Shown: positions 49,357-56,738 of the stretch, in pieces | Numbering within the stretch: the first letter of the stretch is position 1 | Layout: each line of letters opens with the position of its first letter | NCBI GenBank assembly: GCA_031550535.1 | Contig: JAVBOM010000006.1 | Span: 62,001 to 126,000, forward strand | Direction: 5' to 3' | DNA length: 64,000 nucleotides | Source of the DNA: Avichristensenella sp031550535 | Lineage (GTDB): Bacteria; Bacillota; Clostridia; Christensenellales; Aristaeellaceae | Position numbers and translations under genes: made by a program | The notes under the pieces: generated by a model | Database searches by the model: none | Seen by the model: the letters and a program-made list of their open reading frames with translations, nothing else | Told to the model about the DNA's origin: nothing

Positions 49357-50532
49357 CTACGCGATCATCATCTCCAGCGTGCGCTCAAACGCGACCGCAG
49401 CCGCGCCGATCATGCCGCCATCCACGCCGAATGCCGACCGCACCAGCGCGAGCCTTCCGCCGGTGAAATCGGCCAGGTGGTCGCGGTACTCAGCCTGGAT
49501 GCGCACCCAGAGCACGGGATACCTCTCGATCATGCCACCGCAGAGCACCACGATGCCCGGCGAATACGCGTTGACCAGCAGGTTTACGGCGATGCACGCG
49601 TACTGCACGGCGCGGTCAATCAGTGCGCGCGCCCACGGCACGCCCCGCGCGGATTCCTCAAACACGCCGTCCAGCGTGATATCCGGCACCACGGCGCGCG
49701 CCTCCTGCAGGATCGCCCAATCGGTCAGGTTGGTCTGCAAACAGCCCACCTTGCCGCACTCGCAGACGCGCGCGTTCGGGTTGATGGCGATGTGCCCGAT
49801 CTCCCCCGCCGTGTTGTCCTGGCCCCGGTATACGGCGCCGCCGATGACCGCCGCCGAGCCGATGCCGCTGCCAAGGCTCAGCAGCACGGAGTTTTCATAT
49901 GCCTGTGTCGCGCCGAAGCGCCGCTCGGCGAGCGCCCACGCCTTGATGTCGTTGTCAATCACGGCCGTGTGCGCCGGGAAGCGCCGCCCCAGCATGTCCA
50001 CAATCGGCACGCCGCTCCAGCGGAACTGCGCCGAATAGCGGACGATTCCTTCCTGCGGATCGACAAAGCCCGGCGCGGAAAGGCCGATCACCGGGAGCAG
50101 TGGGCCCAAATGCGCGTTCAGAAACGCGTCGATCCCATCGGCGAGCCTTGTTGCCGCGTCCTCCGGGTCGCTGCCGCGCATTTTGTACGGCGTGAACGCG
50201 CTGTCGATAATCTCGCCATACGGATCGATCGCGCCGATGCGGAACCCCTGCCGCTCCAGCGATACCCCGGTGCAGCGGAGCCGGTCGCGGTTCACCTGCA
50301 CGCGTTTCGGCGGGCGGCCGTAGCCCACGTCCTCCGCGCCTTCGGCCTCACGGACCAGCCCGCGCTCGATCAATTCGTCCGCAATGCGCCCGGTCGACAT
50401 CGCCGTCAGCCCGGTCAGCAGCGCGAGCTGCGGGCGTGTGACCGACTGCTGGCGGTAGATGTGGTTGAACACGAGCCGCATGTTGTAACGCTTCATCAGG
50501 TTTTTGTCGACCATCCGGACCGATTCCGTCAT
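49357..50532 (-). CDS. ROK family transcriptional regulator (XylR/NagC type)
   Basis: A 391-residue regulator. N-terminal HTH (VFNHIYRQQSVTRPQLALLTGLTAMSTGRIADELIERGLV), then a ROK sugar-kinase fold: SLGSGIGSAAVIGGAVYRGQDNTAGEIGHI and the zinc motif CECGKVGCLQ. ROK repressors bind a sugar and leave the operator. It lies directly upstream of the ABC/fucosidase operon on the same strand, so it likely controls that operon. GGGGAGGAACCGCG precedes the ATG. Confidence 0.9.
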   Translation of the reverse strand: MTESVRMVDKNLMKRYNMRLVFNHIYRQQSVTRPQLALLTGLTAMSTGRIADELIERGLVREAEGAEDVGYGRPPKRVQVNRDRLRCTGVSLERQGFRIGAIDPYGEIIDSAFTPYKMRGSDPEDAATRLADGIDAFLNAHLGPLLPVIGLSAPGFVDPQEGIVRYSAQFRWSGVPIVDMLGRRFPAHTAVIDNDIKAWALAERRFGATQAYENSVLLSLGSGIGSAAVIGGAVYRGQDNTAGEIGHIAINPNARVCECGKVGCLQTNLTDWAILQEARAVVPDITLDGVFEESARGVPWARALIDRAVQYACIAVNLLVNAYSPGIVVLCGGMIERYPVLWVRIQAEYRDHLADFTGGRLALVRSAFGVDGGMIGAAAVAFERTLEMMIA

Positions 50533-50558
50533 CGCGGTTCCTCCCCCAAGCCTTGCGG

Positions 50559-50618
50559 TAGGGATTTCTTACGAAATCCCCTTATGGCGCCCGATTCTTC
50601 GAATCAGCGCCGCCGTCA
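50559..50618 (+). repeat. palindromic element family A, intergenic full copy (reference copy)
   Basis: TAGGGATTTCTTACGAAATC, CCCTTATGGCGCCCGATTCT, TCGAATCAGCGCCGCCGTCA. Both palindromes are near perfect (GGGATTTC-TTAC-GAAATCCC and GATTC-TTC-GAATC within GGCGC/GCGCC). Used here as the reference for the family. Confidence 0.9.
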
Positions 50619-50731
50619 GTGTGGCGCGGCATTGTAGCGTTCTGACTTTTTTCGATTGTACTCGCTAGGCAGGGAAATGGCAAGCGGAACACGAATCCGC
50701 TGTCACGAAAGCACATACGGAGGCGAAGCAG

Positions 50732-51037
50732 ATGCCAGGCAAACGCAAGCGGCAGCCCGTCCGGCTGACGCTGTGGGACCAGGGCGGCGCGGCGTGCTAC
50801 GACGGCGAACTCTTGTCGCTCCGCGTTCCGGAGGCGGAGATCCTCGCCCGCAGCGTCGAGTACTTCGACGACCCCGCGCCGTGCTACATCCACCGCGGCG
50901 CCGTCGTGTCCCGCATCCTGGATGAACTGACGCGAGCCGCTCCGGTGGGCGCGAAAGTCCGCGTCGACTCGCTGCCGGACGCGCTGCGCCGCGCGCTGGA
51001 TGATTATCCGGCGGCCTGGCTGGAGATCGCCCCATGA
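50732..51037 (+). CDS. hypothetical protein coupled to the thioredoxin/CcdA gene
   Basis: A 101-residue basic/acidic soluble protein (MPGKRKRQPVRLTLWDQGGAACYDGELLSL). It has no membrane segment or CxxC pair and no family I recognise. GGAGGCGAAGCAG precedes the ATG. Its TGA overlaps the ATG of the next gene (ATGA), which ties it to the thiol-redox protein. It could be a partner that delivers a substrate, but this is a guess. Confidence 0.6.
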   Translation: MPGKRKRQPVRLTLWDQGGAACYDGELLSLRVPEAEILARSVEYFDDPAPCYIHRGAVVSRILDELTRAAPVGAKVRVDSLPDALRRALDDYPAAWLEIAP

Positions 51038-52500
51038 AAAAACTGGTATTGCTGCTCGTCGCCTGTCTGTGCGCCGTATCCGTGGGGTTGAAGGCAAGGA
51101 TTCCTTGCGGAATCCTCTCGTGGCGCCCGATTCTCCGAACCAGCGCCGCCGTCGCGGAAGAACCCGCCGAGGTACTGTACTTCCACCGGACAATCTGCGA
51201 AAACTGCCAGCCCGAGGAGGATTTCGCGGCCGAGTTCCAGGCGCTCACCGGCCGTTCGCTGTCGGACTACCGCTTCAGCGCGTACAATGTGCTGCACGAG
51301 GCGGGCCGGCGGAAGCTGGACGAAACCGCCGCCGAATACGGACTGACCGATCCGCCGCTGCCGATGGTTGTGCTGGACGGCCGCGTCTACATGGGGTCCG
51401 AACGGATCAGCGCCGCGCTGCCGGAGGATTTTCTCGGATCAGGCGGCGGGACGGACAGCATGGTCTATTACCTATACACGCCCGCGTGCGAAAGCTGCGC
51501 GCGCGTGGATGCCGTACTCTCGGCGCTGCCGGATTCCGTCGATATCACACGCGGCGCGTATTCGTTTTCCTCCCAGGTGATGGTACGAAAGCTCGATGTC
51601 AGCCGCGATCCCGGCGCGGCGCTCGCGCTGTTTGACCGCTACGCCGTGCCCGACACAGACCGCGTCGCGCCGATCGTCTTTCTGTCGGACCGCTACTTCG
51701 CCGGCGCGGACAAAATCGCGCAGTTCCTGCCGGCGGCCGTGCGTAGCGGCTATGCCGTGGGCAATGAAGCCACGGAGGCGGTGGGCGGCGATACGCCCTT
51801 GCCCGCGCTGACGCTGATCGGCACAGCGCTGGCGGGCCTCGCCGGCGGGCTGAACCCGTGCGCGCTCTCCATGCTGCTGCTGTTCCTGTCGCTGCTCGTC
51901 GGCGCGAACCGCCCTGCCGGGCGGCATGCCGCAGCGTTCCTCGGCGGCAAGTTTGCCGCGTATCTGCTGATCGGCACCGTGCTGCTCGGCGTTTTTCAGA
52001 CCTTCAACCCAGTGTGGCTTCCGCTGGCGATCAAGGTTGCGCTTACCGCGCTATGCGCCGTTTTCATCGTGCTGAACCTATCCGACGCCGTCGCCGCGCG
52101 CCGCGCGCGCTATGGCGATGTGAAGAATCAACTGCCCAAGGGGATGCGGCGTTTTCTGCACGCGCGCATCGAGGCCGCGTTCGCGCACGGGCGCGGGCTG
52201 ATGATCGGCGCGGCGGGCCTTGGCGTGGTCGTCGCCGGCGGCGAGTTTCTCTGCGCTGGGCAAGTGTACGTCGCGACGCTGCTGGCGTCGCTGCGGTCCG
52301 GCATCGCGTCGCTCCAGGCGTTTGGCCTGCTGATCGTATATTGCGCCGCGTTCCTTGTGCCTTCCGGCGTGCTGTGCGCGCTGGTGCTGCGCGGGCGGGC
52401 CGCGATGACCACGTCGCAGTGGGTGCTGGCGCGAATGCCGCTGATTAAGGTGCTGACGGCGGTGGCCATGGCGGCGATTCTCGTGTGGACGTGGGCTTAA
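51034..52500 (+). CDS. thioredoxin-fold/CcdA-like membrane protein with palindromic insert in its signal peptide
   Basis: A 488-residue protein. Residues 1-19 are a hydrophobic signal (MKKLVLLLVACLCAVSVGL), 21-40 are encoded by a palindromic element, and AVAEEPAEV resumes a normal mature start. Two redox modules follow: YFHRTICENCQPEEDF (CxxC) and YLYTPACESCARVDAV (CxxC). The C-terminal half (about 250-488) has six membrane segments like CcdA/DsbD, with GLNPCALSM and EFLCAGQVY Cys residues that pass electrons across the membrane. The likely role is thiol transfer to exported proteins. Overlaps the previous gene by ATGA. Confidence 0.8.
   Translation: MKKLVLLLVACLCAVSVGLKARIPCGILSWRPILRTSAAVAEEPAEVLYFHRTICENCQPEEDFAAEFQALTGRSLSDYRFSAYNVLHEAGRRKLDETAAEYGLTDPPLPMVVLDGRVYMGSERISAALPEDFLGSGGGTDSMVYYLYTPACESCARVDAVLSALPDSVDITRGAYSFSSQVMVRKLDVSRDPGAALALFDRYAVPDTDRVAPIVFLSDRYFAGADKIAQFLPAAVRSGYAVGNEATEAVGGDTPLPALTLIGTALAGLAGGLNPCALSMLLLFLSLLVGANRPAGRHAAAFLGGKFAAYLLIGTVLLGVFQTFNPVWLPLAIKVALTALCAVFIVLNLSDAVAARRARYGDVKNQLPKGMRRFLHARIEAAFAHGRGLMIGAAGLGVVVAGGEFLCAGQVYVATLLASLRSGIASLQAFGLLIVYCAAFLVPSGVLCALVLRGRAAMTTSQWVLARMPLIKVLTAVAMAAILVWTWA
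51094..51153 (+). repeat. palindromic element family A, in-frame copy inside a signal peptide region
   Basis: AAGGATTCCTTGCGGAATCC, TCTCGTGGCGCCCGATTCTC, CGAACCAGCGCCGCCGTC. Very close to the 50559 copy, which lies 535 bp upstream. Sixty bases, no stop in the frame used. Confidence 0.9.
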
Positions 52501-52608
52501 TATTGCATTGTTTACAAATTAACCAGGATCACGGTCACTATGGCGCGAAACGCGAGCCCGTGCCGCTCGCTTCGCGGGCAAGCCACTTTTCTTTTGCAAG
52601 CCCTGTTC

Positions 52609-52617
52609 GCGGTCGTA
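52609..52617 (+). repeat. target-site duplication of the IS1-family element, left copy
   Basis: GCGGTCGTA, repeated exactly at 53475-53483 on the other side of the element. Nine bases is the usual IS1 target duplication. Confidence 0.85.
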
Positions 52618-52657
52618 GGGAGTGCCCAAAGCATCCGTGACACGGTATACTATAGCC

Positions 52658-52975
52658 ATGGAAAAAGAAACAAGGAAGTGCCCGAAATGCGGGGCAACGG
52701 AGAAACAACACAGCATAGGGAAAACGAAATCCGGAAGCAGACGATATCGGTGCACGGTATGCAAACGCGAGTATACCCCCAATCCCAAGAAGCAAGCATA
52801 TACAGAGAGCGAGCGAAAAGAGGCGCTACGCTTATTACTGCTGGGGAACTCGGGACGCGGGGTTGGCAAAGCCCTAGGGATGAACAAGTCAAATGCATAC
52901 AGATGGGCCAAGGAGGCCGAAAAAAAGGGGCTATCCGATGTGGATAAGTCCAGAAACGAAGATGGAAACATTTAA
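52658..52975 (+). CDS. insA: InsA-like protein of the IS1-family element
   Basis: A 105-residue zinc-finger/HTH protein. CPKCGATEKQH and YRCTVCKREYTP form the zinc ribbon; the HTH is RKEALRLLLLGNSGRGVGKALGMNKSNAYRW. In IS1, InsA binds the ends and represses, and a -1 frameshift joins it to InsB. Here an A7 run (52920-52926) precedes GGGG, but the -1 frame ends within a few codons; the InsB frame is +1. So fusion would need another mechanism. Confidence 0.82.
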   Translation: MEKETRKCPKCGATEKQHSIGKTKSGSRRYRCTVCKREYTPNPKKQAYTESERKEALRLLLLGNSGRGVGKALGMNKSNAYRWAKEAEKKGLSDVDKSRNEDGNI

Positions 52976-53453
52976 GTTAGATGAACTGTATTGGTTCGTT
53001 GGCAAGCGTAAAGGGTGCGAAAATGGCATAAACACCTACATCATGACGATGCTAAGCCGTGAACCGCGTCAAATAGTCGCCTACGCTGTGGACACCTCGG
53101 TCAACGCGGCATTGATTCAGAAGATGGTTGACGACACCGTGCAGGCTAGGAAATACTATACAGACGGCGGCAGCGCATACCTGGGCGTAGACTTTATTGG
53201 ACGCCATGTAAGCAATATCAACGACAAAAGTGACACGCACAATATAGAAAGCTCCAATGCGGATTTACGCCACTACATAGCGGGATTGCGACGCCGAAGC
53301 CGATGCTTCTTCCGCAGTATTGAAACCTTGGGGGCTGTACTGTGTGTTTTCGTTCACGCCTACAACAGGTTTGGTGATGCTAAATTGCAATACATGCAAA
53401 ATTATCCCGATTCTCAGTGCGTTTACCATCTTAATCATCTGGCTTATATTTGA
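52938..53453 (+). CDS. insB: InsB-like DDE transposase of the IS1-family element
   Basis: About 171 residues from ATG 52938 (the open frame begins upstream at 52893). FKLDELYWFVGKRKG has the first Asp, ARKYYTDGGSAYLGVDF the second, DTHNIESSNADLRHYIAGLRRRSRCFFRSIETL the Glu and basic helix of the IS1 DDE domain. It reads +1 relative to insA. The reading frame is intact over the catalytic core. Confidence 0.85.
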   Translation: MWISPETKMETFKLDELYWFVGKRKGCENGINTYIMTMLSREPRQIVAYAVDTSVNAALIQKMVDDTVQARKYYTDGGSAYLGVDFIGRHVSNINDKSDTHNIESSNADLRHYIAGLRRRSRCFFRSIETLGAVLCVFVHAYNRFGDAKLQYMQNYPDSQCVYHLNHLAYI

Positions 53454-53474
53454 CACGGACGTTTGGACACTCCT

Positions 53475-53483
53475 GCGGTCGTA
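53475..53483 (+). repeat. target-site duplication of the IS1-family element, right copy
   Basis: GCGGTCGTA, identical to 52609-52617. Eight of its nine bases (GCGGTCGT) also match the first bases of the tRNA-Leu gene at 53564. Confidence 0.85.
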
Positions 53484-53490
53484 TTGGGGG

Positions 53491-53519
53491 TTGACATTAA
53501 CCGTATTGGCGATTATACT
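53491..53519 (+). promoter_or_regulatory. promoter of tRNA-Leu
   Basis: -35 TTGACA (53491-53496), 17-bp spacer, -10 TATACT (53514-53519), 45 bp before the tRNA. The IS1 element stops 16 bp short of the -35, leaving the promoter intact. Confidence 0.85.
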
Positions 53520-53563
53520 AACTATCGTCGCTCGAAGATCGGGTTGTCGGTAGCGATGTTTTT

Positions 53564-53646
53564 GCGGTCGTGGCGGAATAGGCATACGCGCACGTTTGAG
53601 GGGCGTGTCCGAGAGGGTACGGGTTCAAGTCCCGTCGACCGCACCA
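53564..53646 (+). tRNA. tRNA-Leu (GAG)
   Basis: The 83-base gene starts GCGGTCGTGGCGGAATAGGC and ends GTCGACCGCACCA with encoded CCA. Anticodon stem CACGT/GCGTG encloses TTGAGGG (GAG). The short class II variable arm CC-GAGA-GG fits leucine. T arm ACGGG TTCAAGT CCCGT. A prophage-like region follows at its 3' side, so it is the likely attachment site. Confidence 0.93.
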
Positions 53647-53652
53647 CAAAGG

Positions 53653-53684
53653 GGAACATTGAGAAATCAATGTTCCTTCTTTTT
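53653..53684 (+). terminator. terminator of tRNA-Leu
   Basis: GGAACATTGA (53653-53662), GAAA loop, TCAATGTTCC (53667-53676), then TTCTTTTT. A textbook intrinsic terminator directly after the CCA end. Confidence 0.88.
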
Positions 53685-53768
53685 GTTGCTATACCTCACT
53701 TTTCCCAGTCTACAATGTTAAACACCAGTTCGCATTTATAGCCCCAAAACCACCCTTTTACCCGACTT

Positions 53769-53792
53769 TATGACACGAAATATGACACGAAA
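53769..53792 (+). repeat. tandem TATGACACGAAA repeat, putative arm-type integrase site
   Basis: TATGACACGAAA occurs twice in direct succession (53769-53780, 53781-53792), 120 bp from the tRNA end. Its place and 12-bp period match the repeats near tRNA-fMet (13264-13285). No integrase gene lies here, so it should be at the far end of the element, beyond the window, or lost. Confidence 0.45.
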
Positions 53793-53922
53793 TTCCATAT
53801 GCAATCAGAACATTGTGCGACCTGCGTTGTTGCGACCTGAATTTCGTTTTGAGCACCCGAGGCCCCGGTTAAGTTCTCGCAGCTCACGTCCAGCCATGAA
53901 AAAATCTTTTTCGAAGGCACGG

Positions 53923-53951
53923 TTGATTATTACGCGTACTCATGTTATGAT
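53923..53951 (+). promoter_or_regulatory. promoter of the small secreted-protein gene
   Basis: -35 TTGATT (53923-53928), 17-bp spacer, -10 TATGAT (53946-53951), 59 bp before the ATG at 54010. The stretch 53685-53922 has no gene I can support. Confidence 0.65.
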
Positions 53952-54009
53952 ACCGATAAAGTAACCACCGTGTAGAGTACTTGCAGACAAACGAAAGTGG
54001 AGTTCGGCA

Positions 54010-54246
54010 ATGAAGAAAGCAATCGCAACAGTCCTTATCGCACTCGCCCTTGCTACGGCCGCCCTACCTGTTGTCGTCCAATACGTACTGCCAGCCGCAG
54101 TCGCAGAAACACTGGTGTGGATACCAACCAGGGGCGGCAAGAAGTACCATAGAAAAATGACTTGTAGTGGCATGAAAGGGCCTGTCCAGGTCGCTATTGA
54201 GACCGCCAGAGGACGTGGATTCACAGCGTGTAAAAAGTGCTACTAA
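54010..54246 (+). CDS. small secreted protein with Cys motif
   Basis: A 78-residue protein: a signal peptide (MKKAIATVLIALALATAALPVVVQYVLPAAVAE) then KYHRKMTCSGMKGPVQVAIETARGRGFTACKKCY. The pattern Y-H-x3-C-x2-M...A-x3-G-x3-C-x2-C recurs in short Gram-positive exported domains that follow DNA/RNA nucleases or stand alone, perhaps binding a metal. GGAGTTCGGCA precedes the ATG. It is framed by its own promoter and a terminator, so it is a single-gene unit and a candidate moron. Confidence 0.65.
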   Translation: MKKAIATVLIALALATAALPVVVQYVLPAAVAETLVWIPTRGGKKYHRKMTCSGMKGPVQVAIETARGRGFTACKKCY

Positions 54247-54262
54247 GCAAACGTGTCGCATA

Positions 54263-54289
54263 AAAGACCCTCCAGTAAGGAGGGTCTTT
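54263..54289. terminator. bidirectional terminator
   Basis: AAAGACCCTCC (54263-54273), loop AGTAA, GGAGGGTCTTT (54279-54289), a perfect 11-bp stem flanked by A and T runs. It ends the small secreted gene on plus and the BlaR operon on minus. Confidence 0.85.
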
Positions 54290-54297
54290 GGTTCTAG

Positions 54298-54528
54298 TTA
54301 GGGAAGAAGTTGCCATTCGCCAATCCAGCACTCCTGCGAATAGTTGTAAAGCCGAGCCCATAGGCGTCCGTTCTCTGATTTATAACGCCATTCAATGATG
54401 TCTGCGTCGTCATCCGCTTGCGCCACACTCCACATCTGGGGGGCGCAGTCAAAGAAACTACCCACTATAGAAAACAGAGCCACCATTACAAGTACCGCAG
54501 CTAACCCCTTTTTTAGTTTTCCCCACAC
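54298..54528 (-). CDS. small secreted or membrane protein at the end of the BlaI/BlaR-like operon
   Basis: A 76-residue protein with an N-terminal hydrophobic segment (LAAVLVMVALFSIVGSFF) after MWGKLKKG, then a Trp/Tyr-rich soluble part (IIEWRYKSENGRLWARLYNYSQECWIGEWQLLP). It overlaps the BlaR-like gene by 16 bp. It may be the effector or a ligand of the sensor system. I do not recognise a family. Confidence 0.55.
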   Translation of the reverse strand: MWGKLKKGLAAVLVMVALFSIVGSFFDCAPQMWSVAQADDDADIIEWRYKSENGRLWARLYNYSQECWIGEWQLLP

Positions 54529-55661
54529 TTCAAGTTACCTCCCTCAATTATATGTAGATCCGGGAAAAAACCCGGTATCTCGCTCAGTGTAGCCTCATAT
54601 TCGTTGTCGATAAACAAATCATATGTACCATTCGCGGCATGCACAAGGTAAGCGTTCTTTGTTGTAATGCTGAAAGTGCTCGCTGCATCTCTGTTTGGTA
54701 TTGAGTATGGCTCAAATGTGGTGAAAAACGAAAATAGCATTGGCATAATCATTATAAGTGTTAGTATAAGGACCTGAAGCAACGGAATTCTCGTTCGTTG
54801 ATCCAGTTCGTTATCAATGCTAACCATTCTCATTATGGATGCGTATACCTTTACGTTTCCAAACGATAACGACATGTCGTTCTTGCGCGCCTCTACCCGC
54901 GTCTTCGCCACTTTTAGCAAACACTCTAGATACGTGATCTGCTCTTCTTTCGTCATTCGAGAAATGAGAAGCCTATCGATCTTTGTTTCCAACACACCTG
55001 AGACTATACGACCAAACAAGTAAACACATGGATTCCACCAGTAAACGATCATAACAAACTTAACAGCTAGTTTTACCCATAAGTCACCCGACTTATAGTG
55101 CGCAAGCTCATGCTTTGTAATAACGGCTATCTCTTCTGCGGTGAAATGGATCATTGGGAAAACCACCAACGGCTTGACATAACCTACTATCAACGGTGTA
55201 TCAACGGCGCTTGAAATTACGAACGCCAACTTTTTGTTAGAATTATGGTGCGGACACTCTATTATGTCTACATATCCAACGATTGAGGTTTCAATGTCTC
55301 TTCTAAATACTCTGTAGTTAGTCACTGTCCTCACCAAAATACCAAGGGAGACTAATATCCATATACTACAGATGACGAAGAGTACAGTTACGTTAAAATC
55401 ACCGATCTCCGATATAGGCGTCGCTAACACCCTCCGCAACTCAGGAAGCCCACGAACAAAGGCGACACTATGGGAAAATGAGAACTCAACAGGTAGCACT
55501 AACCTTATTAAAATGAAAACTGCATATGTCAAAACTATAATAAAACCGGATATTTTACGAAATAAGAAAGCTTGAATGGTTGGCAAAATCAGGTAACACA
55601 AAACAATAGCAATACTACACATGATAGAGGTGGATAATACTGATGAAAAGCTGAGAGCCAC
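54513..55661 (-). CDS. BlaR1/MecR1-like M56 membrane metallopeptidase
   Basis: A 382-residue protein with four or so membrane helices. ITKHELAHYKSGDLW carries the zinc HExxH (His184, Glu185, His188); YWWNPCVYLFGRIV and DRLLI follow the M56 pattern. In BlaR1, sensing outside triggers this protease to cut the BlaI repressor. The C-terminal outside part here is only about 75 residues (FEPYSIPNRDAAS... to GGNLKCGEN) and lacks the penicillin-binding SxxK domain, so the signal is not obviously a beta-lactam. It starts 6 bp after the BlaI-like gene. Lower GC than the surroundings. Confidence 0.8.
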   Translation of the reverse strand: MALSFSSVLSTSIMCSIAIVLCYLILPTIQAFLFRKISGFIIVLTYAVFILIRLVLPVEFSFSHSVAFVRGLPELRRVLATPISEIGDFNVTVLFVICSIWILVSLGILVRTVTNYRVFRRDIETSIVGYVDIIECPHHNSNKKLAFVISSAVDTPLIVGYVKPLVVFPMIHFTAEEIAVITKHELAHYKSGDLWVKLAVKFVMIVYWWNPCVYLFGRIVSGVLETKIDRLLISRMTKEEQITYLECLLKVAKTRVEARKNDMSLSFGNVKVYASIMRMVSIDNELDQRTRIPLLQVLILTLIMIMPMLFSFFTTFEPYSIPNRDAASTFSITTKNAYLVHAANGTYDLFIDNEYEATLSEIPGFFPDLHIIEGGNLKCGEN

Positions 55662-55667
55662 CGCGCA

Positions 55668-56057
55668 TCACTCTCCTGGAAGTTCATCTTTTTTCCGCTT
55701 AATCACCGCTTCTAACGCTTTGATTGTTTCTGTATCATTAACATTTTCAAGCATTGCGGAAAACAGCATGTCGGGCGGAACGCTGCGCGCTATCGCCTTG
55801 TGCTGAGTTATGAAGTGCTGCGTGATAAGCTCTCTCGCTTTGGCTGTTGCGACATAACTTCTTCCCAGGACATTGCCGCTCTGGACGATTGCCGCAACCT
55901 CAACATGTCCGCTTCGCAACATTTCGCGCAAAACAGTATGAACAGTATTTATACTCAGGTTACTATTTTTCTCAACAATTTCTGAAGCAGTCAGGTTTTT
56001 TTCTGAGCCGCAAAGGACGCTTAGCACATCAAGCTCTCTACTTGTCACTTTTTTCAT
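55668..56057 (-). CDS. BlaI/MecI-like winged-helix repressor
   Basis: A 129-residue repressor: MKKVTSRELDVLSVLCGSEKNLTASEIVEKNSNLSINTVHTVLREMLRSGHVEVA is the winged HTH; the C-terminal dimer helices include AMLENVNDTETIKALEAVIKRKKDE. I start it at 56057 (GGGTGAGGGCGACC before ATG). A dyad at 56262-56284 overlapping the operon promoter is a candidate operator. It would hold the operon off until the BlaR-like protease cuts it. Confidence 0.8.
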   Translation of the reverse strand: MKKVTSRELDVLSVLCGSEKNLTASEIVEKNSNLSINTVHTVLREMLRSGHVEVAAIVQSGNVLGRSYVATAKARELITQHFITQHKAIARSVPPDMLFSAMLENVNDTETIKALEAVIKRKKDELPGE

Positions 56058-56202
56058 GGTCGCCCTCACCCATTCTCTGATTATGAAACGCTTCAGATGA
56101 TTCAAAGCGAACAGACTTTTGCTTTTGTAAACGCAAGATACGACAGAATTCTACCATAAACTCAGGAAAGAGTACAGTGATAGCAAGAACAAATGCTGAC
56201 AT
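56038..56202 (-). CDS. 54-residue leader membrane peptide before the BlaI-like gene
   Basis: ATG at 56202 with GAGGGTTTCGGA before it; the frame ends at a TAG (56040-56038). MSAFVLAITVLFPEFMVEFC is hydrophobic, the rest (RILRLQKQKSVRF, then acidic) is charged. It overlaps the BlaI-like start by 20 bp, so the two are coupled. No family known; it may be a small membrane sensor part or a leader peptide. Confidence 0.45.
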   Translation of the reverse strand: MSAFVLAITVLFPEFMVEFCRILRLQKQKSVRFESSEAFHNQRMGEGDHEKSDK

Positions 56203-56239
56203 TCCGAAACCCTCATTACTTCTTTTGGTGCATTGACAT

Positions 56240-56284
56240 AGTATATTTTGTCGGATATAGTATTGTAAAAATCACAATCATTGT
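56240..56284 (-). promoter_or_regulatory. promoter and operator of the BlaI/BlaR-like operon
   Basis: Minus strand: -35 TTTACA (56269-56264), 18-bp spacer, -10 TATACT (56245-56240). The -35 sits in a repeat field: ATTGTAAA at 56262-56269 and again at 56280-56287, with ACAAT (56274-56278) between them, giving dyads ATTGT-N7-ACAAT and ACAAT-C-ATTGT. BlaI-type repressors bind TACA/TGTA dyads, so this is the probable operator. Confidence 0.6.
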
Positions 56285-56389
56285 AAATTATACTTTCATG
56301 CGGAAAATATCTTCATTTCTGTTATGTCTTTTTATCTAAACAGCTTGAAGGCTGTTGACTATAATATGCATATGAAAAGGGGCAACGCC

Positions 56390-56713
56390 ATGAGTGAGAC
56401 TGAACAAGCCCGGGAGTTTATTGATGCAAAGAATGAAGGACGGCTCTGCATCGGGAAGTTTCCAATTGGTGCGGAGGTATGGGCGGTCGGAAAGGGAATT
56501 CTTCACGGTCGCGTTTTAGGCTACACACGAATATTCAAGCCTATGAGCGCAGTTTTTGACTGGAATGGCGGCGACGATGCGGAGTGGGACTGGTACGAGG
56601 ATTCGCAGCTTTTTGCTACAAAGGAAGAAGCAATTGCAGCATTGTATAATAAGCGAAACCCATTCGAGGGCTCACTTTTAGTTGCTTTCTCGTTCGACCA
56701 CTCGCATGTTTGA
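56390..56713 (+). CDS. hypothetical protein (SH3-like small phage-type protein)
   Basis: A 107-residue soluble, acidic protein with GAEVWAVGKGILHGRVLGYTRIF (beta-rich) and AEWDWYEDSQLFATKEEAIAALY. The YDSQLFATKEEA ending is common in short proteins of mobile elements, function unknown. Start at 56390 after AAAAGGGGCAACGCC; a TATAAT at 56360-56365 is the -10 without a clear -35. Divergent from the BlaI operon. Confidence 0.6.
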   Translation: MSETEQAREFIDAKNEGRLCIGKFPIGAEVWAVGKGILHGRVLGYTRIFKPMSAVFDWNGGDDAEWDWYEDSQLFATKEEAIAALYNKRNPFEGSLLVAFSFDHSHV

Positions 56714-56738
56714 TAATTTCCCGAAAATGAGTCTTGCA

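Larger units (their letters stand above)
52618..53474 (+). mobile_element. IS1-family insertion sequence, 857 bp
   Basis: The ends are imperfect inverted repeats: left GGGAGTGCCCAAAGCATCCG (52618 on), right (complement) AGGAGTGTCCAAACGTCCGTG ending at 53474. Two overlapping frames encode InsA-like and InsB-like proteins. The exact 9-bp target duplication suggests a recent insertion. It lies 90 bp upstream of tRNA-Leu and just upstream of that gene's promoter. Confidence 0.9.

Noticed and set aside
52920..52930. Classic IS1 -1 frameshift at the A7 run
   Set aside because: The -1 frame meets a TAA within a few codons; the InsB frame is +1, so the standard mechanism does not join them here.
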